The translations under genes were made by a program, and so were the position numbers. Under the pieces are notes generated by a model. It did not search any database. It saw only the letters and a program-made list of their open reading frames with translations, and was not told where the DNA came from. A DNA stretch of 64,000 nt, taken from contig CANGYH010000001.1 of assembly GCA_947458545.1 (NCBI GenBank), positions 1,612,001 to 1,676,000 on the forward strand, written 5' to 3'. Shown piece after piece: positions 1 through 7,997 of the stretch (the stretch's first letter is position 1; each line of letters starts with the position of its first letter). The stretch comes from Cytophagaceae bacterium. Lineage in GTDB: Bacteria > Bacteroidota > Bacteroidia > Cytophagales > Flexibacteraceae.

Positions 1-176
1 CGGACGGCCTCCAGGGCTTCGTCTAGGCAGGCGAGGGTTTTGTTGAGGTCAATGATGTGGATGCCGTTGCGCTCCATAAAGATGTATGGAGCCATGCGGG
101 GATCCCACTTGCGGGTGAGGTGGCCGAAGTGTACCCCTGCATCCAGCAGATCCTGATATCCGATGTTTTGTGCCAT
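1..176 (-). CDS. rpsB: 30S ribosomal protein S2, N-terminal part (cut by window edge)
   Basis: This is the first 58 codons of ribosomal protein S2, a structural protein of the small subunit; the rest lies beyond the window start. The N-terminus reads [19 protein letters not shown] and continues with [19 protein letters not shown], the characteristic S2 opening with the [10 protein letters not shown] motif and the conserved KW-P-M-YIF block. The start is the ATG whose complement is at 174-176. It follows rpsI by about 40 bases on the same strand, and rplM-rpsI-rpsB is the usual Bacteroidota ribosomal cluster, so the three are probably cotranscribed. Confidence 0.95.
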   Translation of the reverse strand, partial: MAQNIGYQDLLDAGVHFGHLTRKWDPRMAPYIFMERNGIHIIDLNKTLACLDEALEAV

Positions 177-215
177 GGGATGGGTTGAGTAGGGTGATAA
201 GGTGAGGGGTGAATA

Positions 216-611
216 CTAGCGCTTGGAGAACTGGAAGCGACGACGTGCTTTGCGGCGGCCGTATTTTTTACGCTCTACCATGCGGGCGTCGCGGGTCATC
301 CAGCCTTCTTTGCGGAGGGCGGGTTTCACTTCGATGCCATTTTGCTCGACGAGGGCACGGCTGATGGCCAGGCGGATAGCCTCGGCTTGGCCGGTGTACC
401 CACCGCCTTTCACGTTCACCTTAAAATCGTACTTACCAAGCTCTTCCAGCAGCGTAAGCGGCTGGTGGACGATGGTACGCAGGATCTCTGAGGGGAAGTA
501 ATCTTCGATAGACCGGTTGTTGATCGTGATGACGCCCGTGCCCGCTTGCATGTAGATGCGGGCCACTGCGGTCTTGCGCCGTCCGATGGTGTTGATGGTT
601 GCTACTGCCAT
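216..611 (-). CDS. rpsI: 30S ribosomal protein S9
   Basis: Ribosomal protein S9 of the small subunit, whose C-terminal tail reaches the P-site tRNA. The 131-residue product has the early GRRKTAVARIY motif, the central VKGGGYTGQAEAIRLAISRAL block, and the basic tail ending RRRFQFSKR; the terminal SKR is near-invariant in S9. The length is normal. It lies 31 bases downstream of rplM and upstream of rpsB on the same strand, consistent with one transcript. Nothing unusual is seen. Confidence 0.97.
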   Translation of the reverse strand: MAVATINTIGRRKTAVARIYMQAGTGVITINNRSIEDYFPSEILRTIVHQPLTLLEELGKYDFKVNVKGGGYTGQAEAIRLAISRALVEQNGIEVKPALRKEGWMTRDARMVERKKYGRRKARRRFQFSKR

Positions 612-642
612 GTAGGGTGGATGTTGCTAACGCGGGATGGGG

Positions 643-1089
643 TTAGGAGATTTTCACCTCTTTGGGCTGCTGGGCGGCGTGCGGATGCTCGCTGCCTGCA
701 TACACATACAGGTTTTTGAAAAGCTGACGGCCCAGCCGGTTTTTGGGCAACATGCCCCGTACGGCGTGCTCGACAACGCGGGTCGGAAATTTGTCTAGCC
801 AGATACGCGGAGTGGCAAAACGCTGACCCCCAGGGTAGCCCGTATAACGGACGTACACCTTGTCGGTACGCTTTTTACCGGTAAGCTTGATTTTGTCTGC
901 GTTGATGATGATGACGTTGTCACCACAATCCACGTGAGGGGTGAAGCCAGGCTTGTGCTTGCCCCGGATCATCTTGGCAACTTCCGATGCCAGACGTCCC
1001 AAAACAGCGGATTCCGCGTCAACCACTACCCACTGCTTATCAACAGTGGCGGCGTTGGCCGACTTTGTTTTGTAACTGAGAAAGTCCAC
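643..1089 (-). CDS. rplM: 50S ribosomal protein L13
   Basis: Ribosomal protein L13, an early-assembly protein of the large subunit. The 148-residue product has the WVVVDAESAVLGRLASEVA opening, the GDNVIIINADKIKLTGKK block and the HAVRGMLPKNRLGRQ motif, all diagnostic of L13. It is the promoter-proximal gene of the rplM-rpsI-rpsB run. A TAnnTTTG -7 element lies about 36 bases upstream of the ATG. Length and domain content are ordinary. Confidence 0.97.
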   Translation of the reverse strand: MDFLSYKTKSANAATVDKQWVVVDAESAVLGRLASEVAKMIRGKHKPGFTPHVDCGDNVIIINADKIKLTGKKRTDKVYVRYTGYPGGQRFATPRIWLDKFPTRVVEHAVRGMLPKNRLGRQLFKNLYVYAGSEHPHAAQQPKEVKIS

Positions 1090-1124
1090 TTTGTTACGCG
1101 GTTAGATTTACGAAAAAAGGACTG

Positions 1125-1155
1125 CAAAGGTACGGGGCAGGCCTGGCAAATGCAA
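1125..1155 (-). promoter_or_regulatory. Putative Bacteroidota promoter of the ribosomal operon
   Basis: Read on the minus strand, TTG (1155-1153), a 20-base spacer and TACCTTTG (1132-1125) match the Bacteroidota consensus TTG-N17-23-TAnnTTTG. The -7 box ends 35 bases before the rplM start codon, which leaves room for a short leader. The motif match is direct; promoter activity is inferred. Confidence 0.5.
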
Positions 1156-1505
1156 GGGGCTGACAATCTTTTGTTTTGGGGGTGATGAAGATGACGCTAA
1201 AGGCATTGTAGCACCGGCAGCCATGCACCAACCCCTTGCCCCATCCCAGGCTTAAGCCGTGGGGGTATTGAACGAATCGGCTCTTGTAACGACGGCTGTT
1301 TGCGGGGGTGCCGGCGCCCTCTGCGCGGCTTGCGCTGGGTAACGTTGTGGGTGCTCACTCAGAGGGGCTTATGATCAGCGCATGAAGGTGCCTTTGGTAG
1401 GATGATTGTAAGTGATCTTTTTTGGATGGGGCGAATCCATGTACTCAATTTTTGGCTGGGTCTACTTCAGGCCTGAGATGGGTAACTTGCCTGTGATTGA
1501 GGGCT
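1156..1505. other. Gene-free interval with a degenerate REP-like copy
   Basis: No convincing gene lies between the rplM promoter and the amylase. Around 1243-1302 the sequence is a decayed version of the palindromic repeat found intact at 7923-7989: it has the same order of an AGGC-TAAGCC-GGGG block, an AATC-GCTCTT stretch and a GACGGCT block, with many substitutions. The rest shows no tRNA, open frame or clear hairpin. Confidence 0.5.
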
Positions 1506-4055
1506 ATGATTCTTAGAATTGCATTTTTGCTTGCGTTAGTGATTGGATGCACACAGCGTCTGAGTGCTGTACAGCTGACCCTGCGGGTTGATATGCGGGG
1601 GCAGGCCATATCTGCCAATGGCGTGCGCGTAGCAGGCACCTTTCAACGATTGGCTGGCTATGCCGCCGACTGGGACCCTAGCGCCACGCAGATGACTGAT
1701 CCTAACCGTGATAGCATCTACGAGGCTACGGTTGATGTGCCTCCGGGGCAATACCTCTTCAAATTCGTAAACGGGACGACCTGGCCAACATCTGAGATAG
1801 TGCCTGGCACGTGCGGGCGAGATGATGGCCGGGGCAACATAAACAGGACTGTAAGCCTTGGCACCACTGCGCTGCGGATGCCGGCTGTGCCGTTTGCAGG
1901 GTGCCTGCCCATTGTTCGCTTTGCAGTAAACATGCAAGGCCAGGCCGTGCCACCTGCGGGTGTACATGTGATGGGCACCTTCCAGCAGGTTGCAGGATAC
2001 GGGCCCGACTGGAACCCTAGCGCAACACCATTGCAAGATCCTGACCAAGATGGCATCTACGAGGCTGACGTAATGTTACCAGCGGCAGCCGTCTTTTACT
2101 ATCGGTTTGTAAATGGCAACACCTCTGTGCAGGCAGAGGTACTGGCAGGCCCTTGTGCATCGGGAGATGGGCAAGGTACTCAATCTCGGATAGGTAGCGC
2201 AGGTAGCAGTGCATCTAGCCTGCCCAGAGCATGCTTTGGCACTTGCGATCCGTGCGGAGATGCCGTTGCTTACCAAGTACCGTGGTGGAACGATTGCGTC
2301 TTCTACGAAATTTTTGTACGAAGTTTCTATGACTCTGATAATGACGGTATCGGAGATTTTGCCGGGTTGCTTGCCAAGCTCGACTATCTGAACGACGGCA
2401 ATCCGGCCACATCTACAGATTTAGGCATTACGGGTATTTGGTTTATGCCCATCAATCCATCGCCGAGTTATCATGGATATGATGTTACCGATTACAAAGG
2501 CGTCAATAGCCAGTATGGGACTATGGCACAGTTTGAGGCCTTTTTGTCAGCGGCAAGAAGTAGGGGCATCAAAGTCATTCTAGACATGGTTGTCAACCAT
2601 TCGTCTAGCATGCATCCTTGGTTTACTCAATCAGCCTTTGGGGCTGGCAGCCCTTTCAGAAACTGGTATGTGTGGGCCAATACCAGGCCAAGCTGGGGCC
2701 AGTGGGTGCAGCGCAATGGTGCTTTTTATTATACCGTTTTTGGTGGGCACATGCCTGATTTCAATTGGCGATCTTCTGCTATGCGAGGGGCCATGTACGA
2801 CGCTTGCCGATATTGGCTGGATAAGGGCGTAGATGGCTACCGGCTAGATGCCGTGAAATACTTGGTAGAAAATCAAGGCATTACTGAGGGCGCACCAGAA
2901 ACATTTACCCTCCTGCGCGAACTGCGAGACTCTCTTATTGCAGCAAAATCTACGGCATTTACGGTGGGCGAAGTTTGGAGCTCTACCCAAGAGGTTGTGC
3001 CTTACGTCCAGCAAAACAGGCTTAACACTTGCTTTGATTTTGACCTAGCCACCTCTATAATAAACGGGCTTAGGCAAGGCACCGCTAGCGGCATCAGAGA
3101 CCAGCTCCGTACGGTAAACGCTAGCTACCCGCGGTTGCAGTACGCCACCTTTCTTACCAACCACGACCAAAATCGAGTTATTGACGTCCTTAACGGAAAC
3201 ATGGCGCAAATGCGCCAAGCTGCAGCCCTTTACCTAACCATGCCCGGTGTGCCATTTCTGTATTACGGAGAAGAAATTGCCATGCGGGGCTCGGGCGTTG
3301 ATGAGGATAAACGCAAACCCATGCAGTGGACGAGCGGGCCAAATGCGGGCTTTAGCAATCGCCAACCGTGGCGCAGTATCAACACCAACTATACCCAGTT
3401 TAATGTTGCCCGCCAGCAAGCAGACAGCACATCATTGCTCAATCACTATAAGCGCCTCATTGCGCTTCGCCATGGATCTGACGCACTGCGCCGAGGCTAT
3501 TATGTGCCTGCCTCTACATCAGCAGATGCTTTACTAGGATATGGCAGGGTCTATGGCTTGGGAGCTGTTTTTATGCTGTCCAATTTGGGTGTAACGGCAG
3601 TAGCACAGCCTCAGTTAAGCTGCCTGATGACAACGCTGGCCCCAGGCAACTATACCGTGACAGAACTCTACACTGGGCGGGCAGCCGGGACGATAACCTT
3701 AAACGCCCAGGGCGGATTCTCTAACTGGCGCCCAGCCCTTGGTGTGATAGAAGCCAACCATACTTGGGTGCTGCGCTTTGACAAGGTTGCCACCATCGCG
3801 TCTTCAGCGGCGCATGCCTTCATTGGTTTGTATCCGAATCCTGCAAACGATTTGGTGAACGTTGATGTCTCTTGGCGCAAGCAGCCTGGTACCCTCTCTG
3901 TCTACACCATAGGTGGTAAACTGGTGCACCAAATGGCCTACGACACCGAAGCCATAAAACTGGATTGTAACGCTTGGCCAACAGGATCCTACTTTGTGCG
4001 CTGCTCTTCGGCGGGGCAGACTGTAACGAAGCACTTAGTTGTTGTACACGACTAG
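1506..4055 (+). CDS. Secreted GH13 alpha-amylase-type glycoside hydrolase with T9SS sorting domain
   Basis: An 849-residue exported enzyme predicted to hydrolyse alpha-1,4-glucans such as starch or glycogen. Domain order: signal peptide (about 1-21), two tandem carbohydrate-binding-like repeats (about 24-125 and 136-240) sharing the pattern G-F-V-N-G-T/N and GTFQ-AGY-DW, a GH13 barrel (about 255-700), and a C-terminal T9SS type A domain (about 775-849, starting LYPNPANDLVNV). The four GH13 regions are present: DMVVNH (360-365), GYRLDAV with nucleophile Asp448, GEVW with acid/base Glu489, and TNHDQ with Asp554. An upstream TTG at 1497 would add three residues; I chose the ATG at 1506 because it gives a clean signal peptide. 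The signal also contains VIGC (12-15), which resembles a lipobox, so lipidation is an alternative. It stands alone, with no neighbouring SusCD pair. Confidence 0.9.
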   Translation: MILRIAFLLALVIGCTQRLSAVQLTLRVDMRGQAISANGVRVAGTFQRLAGYAADWDPSATQMTDPNRDSIYEATVDVPPGQYLFKFVNGTTWPTSEIVPGTCGRDDGRGNINRTVSLGTTALRMPAVPFAGCLPIVRFAVNMQGQAVPPAGVHVMGTFQQVAGYGPDWNPSATPLQDPDQDGIYEADVMLPAAAVFYYRFVNGNTSVQAEVLAGPCASGDGQGTQSRIGSAGSSASSLPRACFGTCDPCGDAVAYQVPWWNDCVFYEIFVRSFYDSDNDGIGDFAGLLAKLDYLNDGNPATSTDLGITGIWFMPINPSPSYHGYDVTDYKGVNSQYGTMAQFEAFLSAARSRGIKVILDMVVNHSSSMHPWFTQSAFGAGSPFRNWYVWANTRPSWGQWVQRNGAFYYTVFGGHMPDFNWRSSAMRGAMYDACRYWLDKGVDGYRLDAVKYLVENQGITEGAPETFTLLRELRDSLIAAKSTAFTVGEVWSSTQEVVPYVQQNRLNTCFDFDLATSIINGLRQGTASGIRDQLRTVNASYPRLQYATFLTNHDQNRVIDVLNGNMAQMRQAAALYLTMPGVPFLYYGEEIAMRGSGVDEDKRKPMQWTSGPNAGFSNRQPWRSINTNYTQFNVARQQADSTSLLNHYKRLIALRHGSDALRRGYYVPASTSADALLGYGRVYGLGAVFMLSNLGVTAVAQPQLSCLMTTLAPGNYTVTELYTGRAAGTITLNAQGGFSNWRPALGVIEANHTWVLRFDKVATIASSAAHAFIGLYPNPANDLVNVDVSWRKQPGTLSVYTIGGKLVHQMAYDTEAIKLDCNAWPTGSYFVRCSSAGQTVTKHLVVVHD

Positions 4056-4122
4056 AGCTCTTGCACTGCCTACAGCATGCTTTTGTAGGCTGGGATTTTG
4101 CCTAATACCGCAAAGCATCTTG

Positions 4123-4167
4123 GCTCACTGGCTAAAAAGTTGAATTGTCAACTTTCAGCCAGTGAGC
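4123..4167. terminator. Long hairpin downstream of the amylase
   Basis: Arms 4123-4133 (GCTCACTGGCT) and 4157-4167 pair perfectly, and an inner arm 4136-4143 pairs with 4148-4155 around a four-base loop. It lies 67 bases after the amylase stop. No T-tract follows, so it could be a terminator, an mRNA-stabilising stem or a stray palindrome. Confidence 0.4.
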
Positions 4168-4249
4168 AACCGCATCGGGTGTTGGCACGTACCTTGCCCT
4201 GGTATCTGTGCAAACACCTTCTTTTGGGGCGTAAGCCCACTTGCCCGCC

Positions 4250-4591
4250 ATGCTGAAAGTAGAAGACGTCGTAGAGAACCTCACCGGCTATATAGAGTCG
4301 CGCATAGAGGTCATCAAGCTAGACCTTAAGAACGAGATTACCCATGCCGGCGTCAATGCCGGGGTGGGCATCATCGTAGGGATTTTCGGACTGCTGACAC
4401 TCTTTTGCCTAACGGTGGCTCTGGGCTTCTGGCTGGGCGACGTGGTGGACAGCCGAGCCCTGGGGTTTGTGCTTGCCGGGGCGTTTTTCTTGCTGCTGTC
4501 TGCGCTGCTACTGGCCAGTAAGGCGGCGTTGCAACGGTTGGTGGCGCGGCGCGTTTTCTCTAAATACAGCCAAAACAAGCCCCAGGCCTAA
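4250..4591 (+). CDS. Phage-holin-family-like small membrane protein (DUF1469 type)
   Basis: A 113-residue protein with an amphipathic N-terminal segment (VEDVVENLTGYIESRIEVIK) followed by two membrane-spanning segments (about 37-62 and 70-95) and a basic tail. This layout resembles the putative holin superfamily III / DUF1469 proteins, chromosomal membrane proteins of unknown role that are not evidence of a prophage. An upstream TTG at 4241 is in frame, but the ATG at 4250 fits the family start (MLKVEDVVENL). A gene for another two-helix membrane protein follows 108 bases downstream, a pairing common for this family. Confidence 0.65.
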   Translation: MLKVEDVVENLTGYIESRIEVIKLDLKNEITHAGVNAGVGIIVGIFGLLTLFCLTVALGFWLGDVVDSRALGFVLAGAFFLLLSALLLASKAALQRLVARRVFSKYSQNKPQA

Positions 4592-4699
4592 GTGTAGCGC
4601 CTAGGCGGCTACTACTGCTGAGGCGTGGCGGCCGGGGCGCTTTTTTATACAGGTACCGTACTCGTTTTATAAAATCTACCCAAAGGCTGCTAATTTGCC

Positions 4700-5152
4700 A
4701 TGGCAACTACCGACAACCCGCAACTGCCCGCCGAGGCAGCCCCATCTACGACTGACCAAGCGCCTGTGTCTATGTTTGACTCTCTAGAAGAGGAGCGCGC
4801 CTTTTACGCCCAAAAAGCCGAGCAATACAAAACCCGGCTAAACCAGCAGGTAACTGACCTAAAGGCCGATACCACAGCCCGCGTGCGCAAAGGCGCGCTA
4901 TGGGGTGGTGCCTTTTTGGGGTGCGTAGGGCTGGTGCGGGTATTGAGCGGCACCAAAAAGCGCATAGAGCAAACAGACCAAGGGCCCATGCTGGTGCGCG
5001 AGCGCGAAAGCCTGCTGTGGACGGCCGCCAAAGGCGCGGCCCTGCTGGGCCTGGGTGTAGTTGCCATGAACGCCGTGCAGGTCTATTTGGACCAGCAGGC
5101 CACCGCACATGAGCAAGACCCCGGTCTGGAACCAGATTCAACAGAATTGTAG
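4700..5152 (+). CDS. Hypothetical membrane protein paired with the DUF1469-like gene
   Basis: A 150-residue protein I do not recognise. An acidic, Pro/Thr-rich N-terminus (about 1-30) leads into a charged helical stretch with a possible coiled coil (EEERAFYAQKAEQYKTRLNQ, about 34-53), then two hydrophobic segments (about 67-85 and 107-128) separated by a basic linker. The tail is acidic. It resembles the small accessory membrane proteins that sit beside DUF1469 genes. Its 3' end overlaps the next gene by 44 bases in another frame, which suggests translational coupling. A TAATTTGCC sequence sits directly before the ATG. Confidence 0.6.
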   Translation: MATTDNPQLPAEAAPSTTDQAPVSMFDSLEEERAFYAQKAEQYKTRLNQQVTDLKADTTARVRKGALWGGAFLGCVGLVRVLSGTKKRIEQTDQGPMLVRERESLLWTAAKGAALLGLGVVAMNAVQVYLDQQATAHEQDPGLEPDSTEL

Positions 5153-5867
5153 CGCAGGCAGGCCGCAGTTGGCCCTGCTGATAGACCCCGACCAAGCCGA
5201 ACCAGACCATCTGCATCAGGTGCTGGCCGTGGCGGCACAGGCCGGGGTAGATTATCTGTTTGTGGGCGGATCGTTGGTGGTGGGCGACGGATTGGGCCGG
5301 GTGGTGCGGCAACTGAAGGCTACGTGCCAGATTCCGGTGGTACTTTTTCCGGGTGGCAACCACCATATAGAAGCCGATGCCGATGCCCTGCTGCTGCTCT
5401 GCCTGGTGTCTGGCCGCAACCCCGAGTTTTTGATAGGCCAGCATGTGGTGGCAGCCCCTTTGCTAAAGCGCAGCGGGCTAGAGCTGTTGCCGACAGGCTA
5501 CATACTGGTAGATGGCGGGGCCCCTACCACCGTAAGCTATGTGTCTAACACGCAGCCCATACCGGCAGACAAGGCCGGGATTGCCGCAAGCACGGCCCTG
5601 GCCAGCCAGCAGTTGGGCCAGCGCCTGATTTACCTAGATGGTGGATCAGGGGCTAAAAACCCCGTGCCGCCCAGGCTGATTGCCGCCGTGCGCCGAGAGG
5701 TGGAGGTGCCACTTATAGTAGGCGGTGGCATACGCACGGCAGAGGCGGCAAGGGCCGCCTGGCAGGCCGGGGCAGACGTGGTGGTAGTAGGCAACGCCGC
5801 CGAGGCAGACCCCTCCCGCCTGCTGGAGATTGCCGACGGCAGGGCACGGCTTGCGGCCCGGCAGTGA
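5109..5867 (+). CDS. Geranylgeranylglyceryl phosphate synthase family protein (PcrB-like)
   Basis: A 252-residue TIM-barrel prenyltransferase that, in this family, joins a polyprenyl diphosphate to sn-glycerol-1-phosphate. Visible family features are LALLIDPDQ near the N-terminus, DYLFVGGS, PVVLFPGGNHHI, the LPTGYILVDGG block, YLDGGSGA and the phosphate-binding PLIVGGGIRT / ADVVVVGNAAE loops near the C-terminus. The length is typical. The substrate chain length cannot be read from sequence alone, so I do not assign a specific product. It overlaps the preceding membrane-protein gene by 44 bases and so belongs to the same transcript. Confidence 0.88.
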   Translation: MSKTPVWNQIQQNCSAGRPQLALLIDPDQAEPDHLHQVLAVAAQAGVDYLFVGGSLVVGDGLGRVVRQLKATCQIPVVLFPGGNHHIEADADALLLLCLVSGRNPEFLIGQHVVAAPLLKRSGLELLPTGYILVDGGAPTTVSYVSNTQPIPADKAGIAASTALASQQLGQRLIYLDGGSGAKNPVPPRLIAAVRREVEVPLIVGGGIRTAEAARAAWQAGADVVVVGNAAEADPSRLLEIADGRARLAARQ

Positions 5868-5909
5868 TTGGCAATAGTCGGATTATGCATTTTTTGCATA
5901 ACCTGGCTT

Positions 5910-5917
5910 TACATTTG
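5910..5917 (+). promoter_or_regulatory. TAnnTTTG -7 element upstream of the TfoX-N gene
   Basis: TACATTTG at 5910-5917 is an exact match to the Bacteroidota -7 consensus and lies 34 bases before the ATG at 5952. A TTTG at 5893-5896 is too close (13 bases) to be a standard -33 box. Confidence 0.35.
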
Positions 5918-5951
5918 CCAACCTGGCTTGCCTAGACCCTCTCTGCAACTT

Positions 5952-6293
5952 ATGGCGTATAACCCTGACCTGGCCATGCGTATTAAGCACTATATGGCAG
6001 CGCGCGCGCAAGCCGTAGAGGAGATACACCAAAGTGGCGGCCTAATGTATACGGTTGATGGTGTAGTCCGCGTCCGGCTGACGACATCTAAACTGCTTTG
6101 CCGCATAAACCCGGCAGACCATGCCGAGCTTACAGGCCTGCCCGGCTGCCAGCCCTGGGTATATAAGAGCAAGACGATGGCAGACTGGGTACAGGTAAAC
6201 GCCGCAGGCTTGGATGATGCGGCCCAGCTACATCTGCTGCTAGACCACAGCCTCAGTTTTAACCCAAGCGAACCTAACCGTAAACAGAGGTAG
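5952..6293 (+). CDS. TfoX/Sxy N-terminal-domain protein
   Basis: A 113-residue cytoplasmic protein matching the TfoX N-terminal domain. The opening MAYNPDLAMRIKHYM corresponds to the usual MAYDE.LA.RVR.L, the SGGLMYTVDG segment to the family MFGG-F-VNG motif, RINPADHAEL to the R.GP.D motif and WVQVNAAGL to the W-V-V-P-GL motif. In Gammaproteobacteria the full-length family regulates competence; stand-alone N-domains elsewhere have unknown function, so no role is assigned. The frame extends upstream to 5868, but the ATG at 5952 matches the family start. A strong terminator follows immediately. Confidence 0.75.
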   Translation: MAYNPDLAMRIKHYMAARAQAVEEIHQSGGLMYTVDGVVRVRLTTSKLLCRINPADHAELTGLPGCQPWVYKSKTMADWVQVNAAGLDDAAQLHLLLDHSLSFNPSEPNRKQR

Positions 6294-6309
6294 CGCACCG
6301 TTGCCATAA

Positions 6310-6344
6310 ACACAAAAGGCCCTGCTTGGCAGGGCCTTTTGTGT
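6310..6344. terminator. Bidirectional intrinsic terminator
   Basis: A perfect 16-bp stem (6310-6325 with 6329-6344) with a three-base loop, bearing an A-run on one flank and a T-run on the other, lies between two convergent genes. It should terminate both the TfoX-N gene and the small secreted protein at 6368-6736. Confidence 0.85.
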
Positions 6345-6367
6345 TAGGCATGGTTGGCAAGCAGGGC

Positions 6368-6736
6368 TTACTTACGCTCGCGCACAAAGATGTAGCGGGT
6401 GATGAAGATGCCCGTGCTTTTGTCTGCGCTGTAAACGCCGCTGTTTACGTTCTCTAGACGCCAGCCGGCGTTGAGCATTTGCGACATTTTGGTGGCGATG
6501 GTCTGGTCGTTGTCTTTGATGTTGCCGAAGTTGATACCTACGAGGCTGAAGAAGTTCTCCATCTTGGTTTCCTCTAGGGTGCCGAGGGAGTCGGTAGAGA
6601 TCATACGGCTACGGCCGAGGCCTCCGGGTACGACAGACTCGACCGTGGTGATGACTTTGATCTCTTTACGCTGGGCGTTGGCAGCCACAGCCAGGCCTAG
6701 GCCAAGGGCTAGGGTTAAGACAAGTTTGCGAAGCAT
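6368..6736 (-). CDS. Small secreted protein of unknown function
   Basis: A 122-residue product with a clear signal peptide (MLRKLVLTLALGLGLAVAANA, cleavage after about 21). The mature part has a short basic start, a VESVVPGG segment and a C-terminal pattern of GWRLENV followed by a strand ending TRYIFVRERK. That last layout is loosely like DUF4177-type proteins (Gly-Trp-x-Leu, then a beta-strand), but the match is too weak to name. It is monocistronic, between a terminator and menB, and reads in the same direction as menB. Confidence 0.7.
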   Translation of the reverse strand: MLRKLVLTLALGLGLAVAANAQRKEIKVITTVESVVPGGLGRSRMISTDSLGTLEETKMENFFSLVGINFGNIKDNDQTIATKMSQMLNAGWRLENVNSGVYSADKSTGIFITRYIFVRERK

Positions 6737-6839
6737 GTTTGTTTTCTGGTTAACGAGTTAAAGCAATGGCCGGGCGCCTGGGCTGCCCGGCCATACAAAC
6801 CTAGCCCTTAGGCTGGTTGCTACGCAAATGGCACAATGG

Positions 6840-7658
6840 CTAGGGGAACTTGGGATACTTACTAAAGTCTGGTTGGCGTTTTTCTAAGAAGGCGTTTTTG
6901 CCTTCTTTGGCCTCATCGCTCAGGTAGTAGAGCAAGGTGGCATTGCCGGCCAGCTCTTGGATGCCTGCCTGCCCGTCTAGCTCGGCGTTGAAGGCTGACT
7001 TGAGCATGCGCAAAGCGATGGGGCTCTTTTGCAGCATCTTGTGGCACCACTGCATGGTGGCGGCCTCCAGCTGCTCTAGGGGGACTACTTTGTTTACCAG
7101 GCCCATATCCAGCGCCTCTTGCGCGTCGTACTGGTCGCAGAGGAACCAAATCTCGCGGGCCTTTTTCTGCCCGACGACACGGGCCAGGTAGCTGGCACCA
7201 AACCCACCGTCAAAGCTGCCTACCTTGGGGCCCGTCTGCCCGAAGCGGGCATTGTCTGCAGCGATGGTCAAATCGCACACCACATGGAGCACATGGCCGC
7301 CACCGATGGCCCAGCCTGCCACCATGGCCACCACGGGCTTGGGGATTGAGCGGATCATCTTTTGCAGATCGAGCACGTTGAGGCGGGGCGTCTGGTCTGC
7401 ATAGACGTAGCCGCCATGGCCGCGGACGGATTGGTCTCCGCCCGAGCAGAAGGCCTTGCCGCCTTCGCCCGTGAGGATAATGACGCCGATTTCAGTGTCC
7501 ATGCGGCAGATGTGCATGGCATCTATCATCTCGTCTACCGTCAGCGGGGTAAAGGCATTGTGCTTGTCGGGCCGGTTGATGCTGATTTTGGCCACGCCAC
7601 CGCAGCGGCTAAAGAGGATCTCTTGGTATTGTTTGATGGGCTCCCAGGTGTAGGCCAT
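6840..7658 (-). CDS. menB: 1,4-dihydroxy-2-naphthoyl-CoA synthase
   Basis: A crotonase-fold enzyme of menaquinone biosynthesis that closes the second ring of o-succinylbenzoyl-CoA. The 272-residue product has the MenB-specific segments [20 protein letters not shown], the oxyanion-hole [50 protein letters not shown] and the C-terminal [19 protein letters not shown]. The SGGDQ and GSFDGG motifs separate MenB from ordinary enoyl-CoA hydratases. The start is the ATG at 7658 (MAYTWEPI); the frame's 12-residue extension is not supported. No other men genes are nearby. A palindrome-rich gene-free region lies upstream. Confidence 0.95.
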   Translation of the reverse strand: MAYTWEPIKQYQEILFSRCGGVAKISINRPDKHNAFTPLTVDEMIDAMHICRMDTEIGVIILTGEGGKAFCSGGDQSVRGHGGYVYADQTPRLNVLDLQKMIRSIPKPVVAMVAGWAIGGGHVLHVVCDLTIAADNARFGQTGPKVGSFDGGFGASYLARVVGQKKAREIWFLCDQYDAQEALDMGLVNKVVPLEQLEAATMQWCHKMLQKSPIALRMLKSAFNAELDGQAGIQELAGNATLLYYLSDEAKEGKNAFLEKRQPDFSKYPKFP

Positions 7659-7709
7659 AGTTGTTGATATGCGTAGTGTATAACCGGGTGGCAAAGGTCG
7701 GGGTTTAAG

Positions 7710-7748
7710 TTGAGAGTTGAGAGTTAAGAGTTGAGAGTTGAGAGTTGA
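7710..7748. repeat. Heptamer tandem repeat (TTGAGAG units)
   Basis: About five and a half tandem copies of TTGAGAG, one with a T-A-A variant, lie just upstream of menB. It is a simple-sequence tract with no open frame. Confidence 0.8.
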
Positions 7749-7785
7749 GCTTACCTCATTGACGACTGTGCCCCCGAATACTGTG

Positions 7786-7831
7786 CAAGGGCTTTGCCAT
7801 TGTCACGTGCACTTGCGAGGCTGCGCCTCGC
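7786..7831. repeat. Composite two-hairpin repeat, copy 1
   Basis: An imperfect palindrome at 7786-7802 (CAAGGGC-TTT-GCCATTG), a 12-base spacer with CACGTG, and a perfect palindrome at 7815-7831 (GCGAGGC-TGC-GCCTCGC). The same module occurs inverted at 30659-30704 with few differences, so it is a dispersed repeat and not a chance hairpin. Confidence 0.75.
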
Positions 7832-7922
7832 GTGTAGGCCAGGGCGGCAGACCTGGCAACCTGCGGATTGTGTAGGGTTGCGGATTGTAGCGCGGGCTGT
7901 AGCCCGCGACGCCCGCCTGTTC

Positions 7923-7989
7923 ACCCCAGGCTAAAGCCAGGGGCTACTGGAAAGAATCTGCTCTTTTGGCGACGGCTAAAGCCGAACGC
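7923..7989 (-). repeat. 67-bp REP-like repeat, left arm of a perfect inverted repeat
   Basis: This 67-base unit is the exact reverse complement of 8254-8320. Read on the minus strand it contains GTAG followed by a palindrome around GGCTTTAGCC and, at the other end, a second palindrome around CGGCTTTAGCCG. It shares the first palindrome and its GTAG head with the repeats flanking the transposase at 26817. Confidence 0.9.
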
Positions 7990-7997
7990 CTTTCAAG

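Noticed and set aside
4250..4591. Holin-like gene as a sign of a prophage
   Set aside because: No phage structural, lysis or integrase genes are nearby; this family is widely chromosomal.
5893..5917. Complete -33/-7 promoter before the TfoX-N gene
   Set aside because: The TTTG at 5893 is only 13 bases from the -7 box, shorter than the usual spacer; only the -7 element is reported.
7710..7748. Phase-variable coding tract
   Set aside because: The heptamer tract lies outside any supported coding region, so slippage would not switch a protein frame.
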